DNA of 6,223 nt, taken from an uncultured Syntrophobacteraceae bacterium (GTDB taxonomy: Bacteria > Desulfobacterota > Syntrophobacteria > Syntrophobacterales > Syntrophobacteraceae). Below are positions 1-6,094 of the stretch, one piece after another (the stretch's first letter is position 1; every line of letters starts with the position of its first letter). The notes beneath the pieces were generated by a model that did no database searches, had not been told where the DNA came from, and saw only the letters and a program-made list of their open reading frames with translations. Position numbers and translations under genes: made by a program. The stretch covers positions 1 to 6,223 of the forward strand of contig CALBZH010000488.1 in assembly GCA_937889795.1 (NCBI GenBank). Reading direction: 5' to 3'.

Positions 1-1
1 T

Positions 2-220
2 AAACCGTTGCACTACTGCCCCGGCTGCACCCACGGCATCATCCACCGGATCATTGCCGAGACGCTCTGCGAATTGGATATTCTCGATCAGACCATCGGC
101 GTTTCGCCAGTCGGCTGCACCTATAATAACTATGATTATTTCGCCTGCGACATGGTTCAGGCCGCCCACGGCCGGGCGCCAGCCGTCGCGACCGGCATCA
201 AGCGCACGCGCCCTGATCTC
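2..220 (+). CDS. 2-oxoacid:ferredoxin oxidoreductase beta subunit (KorB/VorB-like), internal fragment
   Basis: This is the thiamine-diphosphate-binding beta subunit of a 2-oxoacid:ferredoxin oxidoreductase, which oxidatively decarboxylates a 2-oxoacid to an acyl-CoA and reduces ferredoxin in the cytoplasm. The frame is open from base 2 and shows the family's conserved blocks: [12 protein letters not shown] near the start (the CPGC motif), TIGVSPVGC, and [19 protein letters not shown] followed by RPDL. After RPDL (about base 220) the family normally continues with a beta strand and the GDGD ThDP/Mg motif. Neither is present, although the frame stays open to 499 with protein that looks like nothing in the family. 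The gene is thus cut at both ends: by the window edge on the left and by a junction at about 215-225 on the right. It lies opposite in strand to every other gene here. Which 2-oxoacid it uses (2-oxoglutarate, branched-chain or other) cannot be told from 73 residues. Confidence 0.88.
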
Positions 221-225
221 GGTCA
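215..225. other. Junction between two truncated genes
   Basis: Similarity to the 2-oxoacid oxidoreductase beta subunit (plus strand) ends at about 220, and similarity to a CBS domain (minus strand, entering from 313) ends at about 221-225. No coding sequence is shared beyond this point in either direction. The short stretch gatctcg at 215-221 fits both reading frames and could be the microhomology at which two unrelated or inverted segments were joined. It may be a real inversion or deletion, or an assembly or whole-genome-amplification chimera. Confidence 0.65.
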
Positions 226-313
226 TCCGGCGCACGGCGTCGGACACGGGAACGTCCGGTGGAACCGTATGCGCAGCATATTCCCTCTTGCCGAGGAGCG
301 TTCTCAGGCTCAT
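221..313 (-). CDS. CBS-domain protein, N-terminal fragment
   Basis: The minus strand from the ATG at 313 encodes [20 protein letters not shown] and then [11 protein letters not shown]. This has the layout of the first half of a CBS domain: a short helix (LRTLL), a beta strand with the VPPD turn, then the AVRRM helix. CBS domains usually come in pairs and bind adenosine nucleotides to regulate an attached or partner protein. The start is supported by GGAGA five bases upstream. The match ends after MTE, at the junction near 221. The frame remains open to the window edge, but there it runs antisense to the 2-oxoacid oxidoreductase fragment and is not credible. It follows the small SH3-like gene by 121 bases and is probably the last visible gene of the operon. 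The CBS call rests on about 30 residues and is moderate. Confidence 0.55.
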
Positions 314-434
314 GGCGGTCTCCGCGGGATCGTTGCTCTCAGTGCGCTCGTACTGGGTCAGTCTGCGCAGTCATCGTTTCAGGCCGACTTCGACGTGGAG
401 GCGGATCCCGGACTCGTGATTCGGTCGATCGTCA
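314..434. other. Short intergenic gap
   Basis: I find no supported gene, promoter or terminator here. On the minus strand an ATG overlaps the stop of the SH3-like gene (TAATG) but opens only 18 codons. Another ATG at about 375 overlaps a TGA but opens only 11. The frame of the CBS gene is open back to a TGA at 373-371 without an alternative ATG, GTG or TTG start. Confidence 0.5.
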
Positions 435-647
435 TTAACCCTCCAGGATGCGCAGGCAATCCTGAGGCAAGCGGTGCGTTCCCTTCTCATTCAAGCTGAC
501 TTCGATGAGGGCTCCTGGATCGTTCTTGGTCGTATCCGGATCCGTCACGATGCCGTGCAGCCCGATAAACTGGTCCATGTAAGGCTCCCAGCTTTCATCG
601 TCCGACTTCCTGTACACCTCGACCTTCTGTCCTCTGCGGAAACTCAT
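435..647 (-). CDS. Small SH3-like beta-barrel protein, 70 aa, function unknown
   Basis: I do not recognise a named family. The protein is acidic to neutral, has no membrane segment, signal or cysteine cluster (one Cys near the C-terminus), and reads as a string of short beta strands: [12 protein letters not shown], then a Trp-containing acidic loop, [23 protein letters not shown], and a final [12 protein letters not shown]. The pattern '[10 protein letters not shown]...iGlhGiVtd...ieVsl...hrlp...lrile' is typical of small SH3/KOW-like barrels that set a surface for protein or nucleic-acid contact. GGAGG and AGGG lie 5 to 12 bases upstream of the ATG. It starts 27 bases after the FAD oxidoreductase stop, so it is almost certainly cotranscribed with it. 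A small accessory or assembly factor of the complex is possible, but that is inference from position only. Confidence 0.8.
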   Translation of the reverse strand: MSFRRGQKVEVYRKSDDESWEPYMDQFIGLHGIVTDPDTTKNDPGALIEVSLNEKGTHRLPQDCLRILEG

Positions 648-674
648 CGGTGCCCTCCTCCGCTGAAAAACCCC

Positions 675-2834
675 CTATTGAACCGGCAGAATATCGGCAT
701 GTCGCTCCGCGGTGATCTTCCTGACACAGAGCGCACAGAGCGAGCGCCCCTCGATGAGCGGACTCACTCCTTTCGTCCGTTGACTGATGAAATCATGATA
801 CCGTGCCGGCCCGAGTACGGCGCCGCAATTCTCACAATACTCCAACCGCAGACGATTGAGAACGGTTCCGCACAGAGACAGACATCGATGGTCGTCCCGG
901 TCCGTGATCACCATGGCTTCATTGGGACAATTGGCCGCGCAGGCTCCACATAAAATACACCGCTCCGCGGTCGTTCGGAAGTCCGTCGGAACGGGATGGT
1001 CGAAATCCAGATAGCCCAGCTGAAGGGCATTGATCCCCATCTTGTCGCGGCAGATTTCCACGCAGAGCCCGCACCGGCGGCAGATGTCGCAGCGCAGGCA
1101 CCGGCGAGCCTCTTCCCGAACGGCGTTCTCGGAATAACCGAGCTCGACCTGCTGGAAAGTGATGCGCCTGCGGTCGGTGTTGAGCAGCGGCATGTGGGGC
1201 TTCGAGAGAATCATCTTGGTGGAGGCGGGAACATCCAGGCATTCAAGCCGACGGCGTCGAACGGGTACGGGAGGCCGTTTGGGCTGCGGAATCCCCATCA
1301 GATACCGATCGATGGCTTCCGCGGCCTTCTTGCCGCCACCGATGGCTTCCACCACGGTCGCAGGCCCGGAAACCACGTCTCCGGCCGCAAAGTAGCCTCC
1401 CACGGAAGTCTCCATGGTCACGGTGTTCACCGTGATCGTGCTGCGCTTGGACCAATTCAGGCCTTCAAGGGTCGTGAGTCCGGTTCGGTCGATCACTTGC
1501 CCGATGGCCGAGATGACAGCATCACAGCCCAGATGATGGTCGCTGTCCTTGACCGGGACGGGACGTCTCCGCCCCTGATCATCCGGCTGCCCGAGCTCCG
1601 CCCTCAGGCAGCGGAGAGAGCTCACTTTCCCGCCCGAGCCTTCCACAGCCACCGGCACCGTCAGAAAAGCGAATCGAACGCCTTCATCCTCGGCCTGAAC
1701 CACTTCTTCCTCGTGGGCGGGCATTTCCGACCGGGTCCGGCGGTAGGCGACGGTGACTTCCTGACAGCCGAGCCGGATGCAGGTTCGAGCCGCGTCGATG
1801 GCGACGTTGCCGCCGCCCACGATAACGACTCTGTGCCCCGGCATGTGTCGGTCCCCCAAGGCCACACGACGGAGCAGGTCGATCGCATTGATCACCTGGG
1901 GGTAATCGTCCTCGCCGGGAATCATCAGCTTGAACGCACTGTGGGCGCCAACAGCAACCAGGAAGGCCTCGAACCCTTCCGCTTTCAGCTCCTCGAGCGT
2001 GACGTCCTTGCCAAGGCGGGTGTTGTAGCGGAATTCGACGCCCAGACCTTCGATCATTTCCGTCTCACGGTCGATCACCTCACGCGGGAGCCGGTAACGG
2101 GGAATGCCCACCATCATCATGCCACCCGGTACGGGAAGAGCCTCGATGATGGTCACTCCGTACCCCTTGAGCGCAAGATAGTAGGCAGCGGTCATTCCCG
2201 CGGGCCCCGCCCCGATGACGCACACTTTCCGACCGTTCTCCGGAGCCTTCGGAGGATTCTGGTATTTCATCTCCGACATGGCCCGCTCGGCAGCGAAGCC
2301 CTTGAGATACTTGATTGAAATGGGCTCGTCCATGCGTCCCCGAACGCACATGAACTCACACGGATTGGTGCAAACCAGGCCGCACACCCACGGAAACGGG
2401 TTGTCTTCACGGATGATCTCGATGGCTTCCGCATCGCGTCCCATTCCAATCAGGGTGACGTAGCTGGGAACGTCGATGCCTGCGGGGCACGCCATCTGGC
2501 ACGGTGCGGGCGCAAGCTTGACGCATTCGCCCGTGGGGCAGTTGAGGGTTTCAATATGACTCTTGAACGCCTCTTCGTGCTCGGTCAGCGCCGAGCGAAT
2601 CGTGCGGCCGACCTCGATCGAGCTTGCATCGGGGCCTTCTTCCTCGAGAGCCCGGGCAAGACTCTCCATCGCGGACAGGTGCTCCGGTCCGCCTCGGCCC
2701 CACGATACGTCCCCCAACAGCTTGATCAGCTCTTCAGCCCTTTGCCTGGAGCGCGGATGAGCCAGACGACCGGCGGAGACTTCCTCGGAGAGATATCGGA
2801 GGGTCTTGGTGACCTCACAGATCGGATTCGACAT
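675..2834 (-). CDS. GltD-type FAD/NADPH oxidoreductase fused to NuoF-like N-terminus and 2[4Fe-4S] plus Zn-ribbon-like C-terminus, 719 aa
   Basis: This is a soluble flavoprotein of the glutamate synthase small subunit/NfnB/dihydropyrimidine dehydrogenase-like family that moves electrons between a pyridine nucleotide and Fe-S proteins. Domains in order: residues ~1-104 resemble the NuoF NADH_4Fe-4S region (GRG..EHL..ME.LA, then EAFKSHI and CPTGEC) but lack the N3 cluster cysteines; ~104-185 is the GltD/DPYD-type double-cluster domain (C104, C112, C116, C151, C155, C159, C163); ~201-513 is the FAD/NAD(P) core, with GAGPAG at 208-213, GGGNVA at 340-345, YRRTRSEMPA at 364-373, and GGYFAAGDV at 479-487. 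The paired Arg after the second Rossmann strand argues for NADPH. The C-terminus has two [4Fe-4S] motifs (C585/C588/C591/C595 and C626/C629/C632/C636) preceded by C579 and C582. It ends with CxxC pairs at 667/670 and 700/703 that could bind zinc. It is not a true GltD: it is over 200 residues longer and there is no gltB. The start has GGGAG six bases upstream. It is the likely NADPH-facing subunit of the adjacent molybdoenzyme. Confidence 0.92.
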   Translation of the reverse strand: MSNPICEVTKTLRYLSEEVSAGRLAHPRSRQRAEELIKLLGDVSWGRGGPEHLSAMESLARALEEEGPDASSIEVGRTIRSALTEHEEAFKSHIETLNCPTGECVKLAPAPCQMACPAGIDVPSYVTLIGMGRDAEAIEIIREDNPFPWVCGLVCTNPCEFMCVRGRMDEPISIKYLKGFAAERAMSEMKYQNPPKAPENGRKVCVIGAGPAGMTAAYYLALKGYGVTIIEALPVPGGMMMVGIPRYRLPREVIDRETEMIEGLGVEFRYNTRLGKDVTLEELKAEGFEAFLVAVGAHSAFKLMIPGEDDYPQVINAIDLLRRVALGDRHMPGHRVVIVGGGNVAIDAARTCIRLGCQEVTVAYRRTRSEMPAHEEEVVQAEDEGVRFAFLTVPVAVEGSGGKVSSLRCLRAELGQPDDQGRRRPVPVKDSDHHLGCDAVISAIGQVIDRTGLTTLEGLNWSKRSTITVNTVTMETSVGGYFAAGDVVSGPATVVEAIGGGKKAAEAIDRYLMGIPQPKRPPVPVRRRRLECLDVPASTKMILSKPHMPLLNTDRRRITFQQVELGYSENAVREEARRCLRCDICRRCGLCVEICRDKMGINALQLGYLDFDHPVPTDFRTTAERCILCGACAANCPNEAMVITDRDDHRCLSLCGTVLNRLRLEYCENCGAVLGPARYHDFISQRTKGVSPLIEGRSLCALCVRKITAERHADILPVQ

Positions 2835-2881
2835 GCAGGGCTCCCTTTTGGATTCGACAGGTTGTGATCGAGCCCGCGACG

Positions 2882-3385
2882 TTACTCGAAAGAAGTCATG
2901 GCCTTCGCATAGCGCTCGCGCCTCACCGGAGGAACATCCTCGGGCGTCCCGAAATGCAGGCAGTGGGTCGTGCAGACCGTGACGCAGGCCGGTTTGAGCC
3001 CCTCATCGACCCGGTCCATGCAGTAGTCGCACTTCACGACCTTTCCCTTTTCGGCATTCCATTGGGGAGCCCCCCAGGGGCATGCCGACATGCACGTTTT
3101 GCAGCCGACGCACAGACTCTCGTCGACAAAGACAATCCCGTCCTTGGGCCGCTTTTGCATGGCGCCCGTGGGACACGCCGCAACGCACCAGGGGTTTTCA
3201 CAATGGAAGCAGGGCATGAACGTGTACGCGCTTCGGGGAAGGCTGCCGACGAACTTCGGTCCGACCGTTATGATTTGGCAAAGCCTGGGACCCTCCGGAA
3301 GCCCCTTGTTACTCTTGCAGATGACTTCACAACTGTGACAGCCGATGCAGTTCTTGGTATCTTGAAAGAGATAATATTTGCTCAT
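2882..3385 (-). CDS. Four-cluster [4Fe-4S] ferredoxin subunit, DmsB/PhsB/NrfC-like, 167 aa
   Basis: This is the electron-transfer subunit that normally sits against a bis-MGD catalytic subunit. Four cysteine groups are complete: C13/C16/C19/C23, C59/C62/C67/C71, C92/C95/C98/C102 and C119/C122/C134/C138. This 4 x 4 layout, with clusters paired between the first and last groups and between the two middle groups, is that of DmsB, PhsB, PsrB and NrfC. There is no signal peptide or membrane anchor, as expected for this family. Length is slightly below the usual 180-200 because the C-terminal tail is short. The start at 3385 is preceded by GGGAG eight bases upstream. The gene sits 48 bases after the molybdoenzyme stop and 47 bases before the FAD oxidoreductase start, placing it as the wire between them. 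C36 and C142 are extra cysteines outside the motifs. Confidence 0.95.
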   Translation of the reverse strand: MSKYYLFQDTKNCIGCHSCEVICKSNKGLPEGPRLCQIITVGPKFVGSLPRSAYTFMPCFHCENPWCVAACPTGAMQKRPKDGIVFVDESLCVGCKTCMSACPWGAPQWNAEKGKVVKCDYCMDRVDEGLKPACVTVCTTHCLHFGTPEDVPPVRRERYAKAMTSFE

Positions 3386-3424
3386 TTCTCATTCTCCCTA
3401 GATTTCCGATATGAAAGCGGCTCC

Positions 3425-3442
3425 GCGGCTCCGTCAAGCCGC
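3425..3442 (-). repeat. Intercistronic hairpin over the molybdoenzyme stop codon
   Basis: GCGGCT (3425-3430) and AGCCGC (3437-3442) form a perfect 6-bp stem around a 6-base loop that contains the TGA stop (3434-3436). The 8-mer CGGCTCCG is tandemly duplicated (3418-3425 and 3426-3433), so a second left arm at 3417-3422 can pair with the same right arm. No run of T follows, so this is not a classical intrinsic terminator. It could influence mRNA stability or the ratio of the two flanking proteins. Confidence 0.45.
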
Positions 3443-5518
3443 CTTCACCGAAACAAACGTATCGTGAAGCGCCGGGCTGCCGCCGACCTTGTCCGAGATA
3501 TTCTCCTGCAAGACACTGTCGGACACACCCTTGCTGAAGCAGCGCGTTGCCCACTCGGCTTCATGTCCGAATCCGTGCAGCATGAAGACCGATTCGGGGT
3601 GAATCAGATCGGTGACGTAGGCCTTGATTGTTCCCGATCCGCACTTGGAAGCGATCTCAACGTAGCCACCGTCCCGAACGCCCAGGGATGCCGCGCTCCG
3701 TGAGTTTATCCACAGGACGTTCTCGGGGACAAGCTCACGCAAGTAAGGATTGTTCTGGGTCGACACGTGCGTATGGAGTGCACAGCGCCCGACGGTCAGT
3801 CTGAATTGACCTTCCTCGCGAGACGCTGTCGCCTCGTAAGCGGGAAAGGACCTGTAACCGGCATCTTCCAGCAAAGAGGATACGAGCTCGATCTTCTTGG
3901 AAGGTGTCTTGAGCTTCAGCCCCTCGTTTCGATCCCAGAAAAGAGGCTTATCAGTATAGGATACAAACCCTTTCTTGTCGAAGTCTTCCAAGGTGAATCC
4001 GGTTCCTTCCAGCTGCCAGCGCACCAGGTCCTCCATGGACTCATACGGGAAGTACTGGCCGAACCCGAGTCGCTCGGCAAGCTGCTTCAGGATGAGTCCG
4101 GCCGGGCGCGTGTCATAACGCGGAGGCACGGCCTGCTTGCGAAGAAACATCTGCGGCTTCAGGCCATTGGCCTGCTGCGGGCAATCGGTCCGCTCGAGAT
4201 AGATGGATTCGGGCAGGATGACGTCGGAATACCAGGCAATGTCGCTGTAGTTGATGTCGATGCTCACGATGAGATCCAGCTTCTTCAGCGCTTCCTTGGT
4301 GAAATTGCTGTCAGGCATGGACATGAGCGGGTCAATCCGGTTGGCGATCAAGGCTTTGATGGGATAAGGGTCCTCATTCAGGATGGCGAACGGCAGCATT
4401 TGCGGAACACCGTGACTCGCATCGGGCAGGGGCAGATCCGCCGTGCCCACTTTGTCGAAGCGCACCACGTCGACCTTGGGGAGATCCTGCTCGTTCAGCT
4501 TGCGTGCCGGCTTCCGCCCCACCTCGCCAGGTCCCTTCTTGAAGAAATACCCTCCCTCGGATTCAATGCTCCCCAGCAAGACATTGAGCATGAGGATCGA
4601 GCGACGCAGGTAGATTTCGTTCACATGGTGGGCGCCCCGGTACCCCATGTGAAAGATGACATGTGGCTTGTCCTTGCTCACTTCTCGAGCAAAGCTCACG
4701 ATCTCGTCGGCGGGGATACCCGTCTCCTTTTCAGCCCATTCGGGGGTGTACGGACGGACAAAGTCACGCAGCTCCGGCAATCCAAGGACCCAGCGATCCA
4801 CAAACTTGGCATCGTAGAGGTTCTCTTTCAAAATGACGTGCATGAGCGCATAGTTGAGGGCCAGATCCGTGCCGGGCCGAATCATCCAGTATCGATCGGC
4901 CTTGGTGGACGTGACGCTGACACGGGGATCGATGGAGGTCAGCTTAGCACCCTTGCTCATGGCATCGAGGACGGCCTGGACGACCTTGACCTCGATCGAT
5001 TCGAAGATATTGCGGCCATAGAGAACAATCTGCCGGGCATTCTTGTAGTCCATCCCGAGCTGGGCATCCGTGTATCCGAAAAGGGACCGGCAGGCCGTAT
5101 TCACCGACCCCTTGCAGAGGGCGTCGTGGGTGAAGTGGTTGGGCGAGCCGAGGGCCTTCATGAACGTCTTGCTCACGTGTGTTCCCAGGTTCGTGCGCTC
5201 CCCCATGACCACGCTGTGCGGTCCATGGGTCTCGACGACGCGCTTGAGCCGTTCGGCAACCAAATCGAGAGCCTCGTCCCAACTGGCTTTTCTCCATGCC
5301 CCGGACCCGCGAGGACCCGTTTGGATCATGGGCGTCTGCAGCCGCTCGGAATCGTTGAGCAGAGCCAGCCCAGCAGCGCCTCGCGGGCAGAGGCTCCCTT
5401 CGATCCCGGGAACGTGAGGGTTGCCTTCAATCCATTTGACCTGTCCGTTCTCGACTGAAACCTTGATGGGACAGCGAACGGAGCACATGAAACATAGACT
5501 GTAGATATCCTTTTTCAT
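3434..5518 (-). CDS. Molybdopterin (bis-MGD) oxidoreductase, thiosulfate/polysulfide reductase-like, cytoplasmic, 694 aa
   Basis: This is a catalytic subunit of the DMSO reductase superfamily, with closest look to PhsA/PsrA. The N-terminal [4Fe-4S] motif is C9-x2-C12-x3-C16-x27-C44, followed by the molybdopterin domain (~55-450) and the dinucleotide-binding C-terminal domain (~570-690) with HTHVSTQNNPY, LWINSRSAASLG and a GFGH...KGVSD...ISDKVGG block typical of PhsA/PsrA. C135 (in HDALCKGS) is the likely Mo ligand. It is followed by Lys, not His, so this is not a formate dehydrogenase. I place the start at 5518 because AAGGA lies six bases upstream; ATGs at 5542 (eight more residues) and 5524 are possible. 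With any of these starts there is no twin-arginine signal, whereas PhsA and PsrA are usually exported. No NrfD/PsrC-type anchor gene follows. Together with the next two genes it probably forms a soluble NAD(P)H-linked reductase or dehydrogenase. The substrate (sulfur species or something else) is not readable. Confidence 0.93.
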   Translation of the reverse strand: MKKDIYSLCFMCSVRCPIKVSVENGQVKWIEGNPHVPGIEGSLCPRGAAGLALLNDSERLQTPMIQTGPRGSGAWRKASWDEALDLVAERLKRVVETHGPHSVVMGERTNLGTHVSKTFMKALGSPNHFTHDALCKGSVNTACRSLFGYTDAQLGMDYKNARQIVLYGRNIFESIEVKVVQAVLDAMSKGAKLTSIDPRVSVTSTKADRYWMIRPGTDLALNYALMHVILKENLYDAKFVDRWVLGLPELRDFVRPYTPEWAEKETGIPADEIVSFAREVSKDKPHVIFHMGYRGAHHVNEIYLRRSILMLNVLLGSIESEGGYFFKKGPGEVGRKPARKLNEQDLPKVDVVRFDKVGTADLPLPDASHGVPQMLPFAILNEDPYPIKALIANRIDPLMSMPDSNFTKEALKKLDLIVSIDINYSDIAWYSDVILPESIYLERTDCPQQANGLKPQMFLRKQAVPPRYDTRPAGLILKQLAERLGFGQYFPYESMEDLVRWQLEGTGFTLEDFDKKGFVSYTDKPLFWDRNEGLKLKTPSKKIELVSSLLEDAGYRSFPAYEATASREEGQFRLTVGRCALHTHVSTQNNPYLRELVPENVLWINSRSAASLGVRDGGYVEIASKCGSGTIKAYVTDLIHPESVFMLHGFGHEAEWATRCFSKGVSDSVLQENISDKVGGSPALHDTFVSVKAA

Positions 5519-5576
5519 TGGCATTCCTTTTTCGAGACGCATTGCCTGTCAGCTCATCCATCCCCGTTGGAGGGCG

Positions 5577-5951
5577 TCAGCAGCTCTCCTTCTTGACCAT
5601 CAGCGCTTTCTTGATCCACTGTTCAAACTCGTCGATCTCCACGGGCTTCACCAGGATGCCGTCCACTCCGAGCCCCAAGGCTCGCTGCGTGATGGGCGCC
5701 GTCGGAGAGCCCGTAATGAGCAGGATTCGGGTCGCATGACCCAGCACACGCACATGCTCAAGCACGCGAAGGCTTTGAACGCCTCTCAACGTGATGTCGA
5801 GCAGGGCAAGGTCGGGCGTTGCGCCCCGCAGCCACTCGATAGCCTCTCTCCCCCTCGTGAACGCTTGGACCTCGTGCCCCTGTGCGCTGAGGATCCGAGC
5901 CAAGAGACGGCAGGCATCCGCTTCCTCATCGACGACCATGATCAGTGCCAT
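5577..5951 (-). CDS. Stand-alone response regulator receiver (CheY-like), 124 aa
   Basis: This is a single receiver domain without an output domain. The full phosphorylation site is present: acidic D8/E9/E10 after the first strand (IMVVDEE), phospho-acceptor D52 in LALLDITL, T80 in ILLITG, and K102 in VKPV. The usual MPxMdG after the acceptor is replaced by LRGVQS. I choose the ATG at 5951, with GGAG five bases upstream and the receiver fold starting at once. A longer frame from 6023 adds 24 residues of unlike composition, would include the promoter's downstream region, and lacks support. It is the first gene after the sigma-54 promoter and ends 58 bases before the molybdoenzyme start, so it is probably the leader of the redox operon. 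No histidine kinase is visible. It may act by protein contact, or as part of a phosphorelay; it has no AAA+ domain and so cannot itself be the sigma-54 activator. Confidence 0.92.
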   Translation of the reverse strand: MALIMVVDEEADACRLLARILSAQGHEVQAFTRGREAIEWLRGATPDLALLDITLRGVQSLRVLEHVRVLGHATRILLITGSPTAPITQRALGLGVDGILVKPVEIDEFEQWIKKALMVKKESC

Positions 5952-5990
5952 GCTCACTCCATGAAAAACAATCCATCCTGCGCCGCAACG

Positions 5991-6007
5991 AGCAATTAAC
6001 GTACCAG
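5991..6007 (-). promoter_or_regulatory. Sigma-54 (RpoN) -24/-12 promoter
   Basis: The minus strand reads CTGGTACGTTAATTGCT, against the consensus YTGGCACGNNNNTTGCW. Only one conserved position differs (T for C in TGGCA), and the essential GG and GC dinucleotides are exactly ten bases apart. Transcription would start near 5980, giving a leader of about 29 bases that includes the GGAG of the receiver gene. No equally good sigma-70 promoter was seen in this gap. Confidence 0.72.
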
Positions 6008-6094
6008 CCCTGCGAGAAAGCACATCGCCTGACGGCAGCCCCCTCGGACGTCCAGGAGCGGGTCTTCATCATCCACTCCCCTGCCTCTGCTGTA

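Noticed and set aside
314..434. Tiny overlapping reading frames (18 and 11 codons) that start at TAATG and ATGA overlaps on the minus strand
   Set aside because: They are too short and featureless. A frameshifted short gene is conceivable but cannot be supported.
221..499. Continuation of the 2-oxoacid oxidoreductase frame to a stop at 499
   Set aside because: After about 220 the translation has none of the conserved beta-subunit blocks and runs antisense to the CBS and SH3-like genes.
996..2318. A 440-codon plus-strand open frame antisense to the FAD oxidoreductase
   Set aside because: The translation is His/Asp/Gly-rich without family features, and the minus strand is clearly coding.
675..2834. 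True glutamate synthase small subunit (gltD)
   Set aside because: It has extra N- and C-terminal Fe-S-type domains, there is no gltB, and it is linked to a molybdoenzyme.
3767..5458. A 563-codon plus-strand open frame antisense to the molybdoenzyme gene
   Set aside because: It is a by-product of GC-rich codons on the other strand. The translation has no recognisable domain, whereas the minus strand encodes a full-length, motif-complete enzyme.
3434..5518. Formate dehydrogenase or nitrate reductase as the identity of the molybdoenzyme
   Set aside because: The Mo-ligand Cys is followed by Lys rather than the His of formate dehydrogenases, there is no Sec codon, and the C-terminal GFGH...KGVSD block fits PhsA/PsrA.
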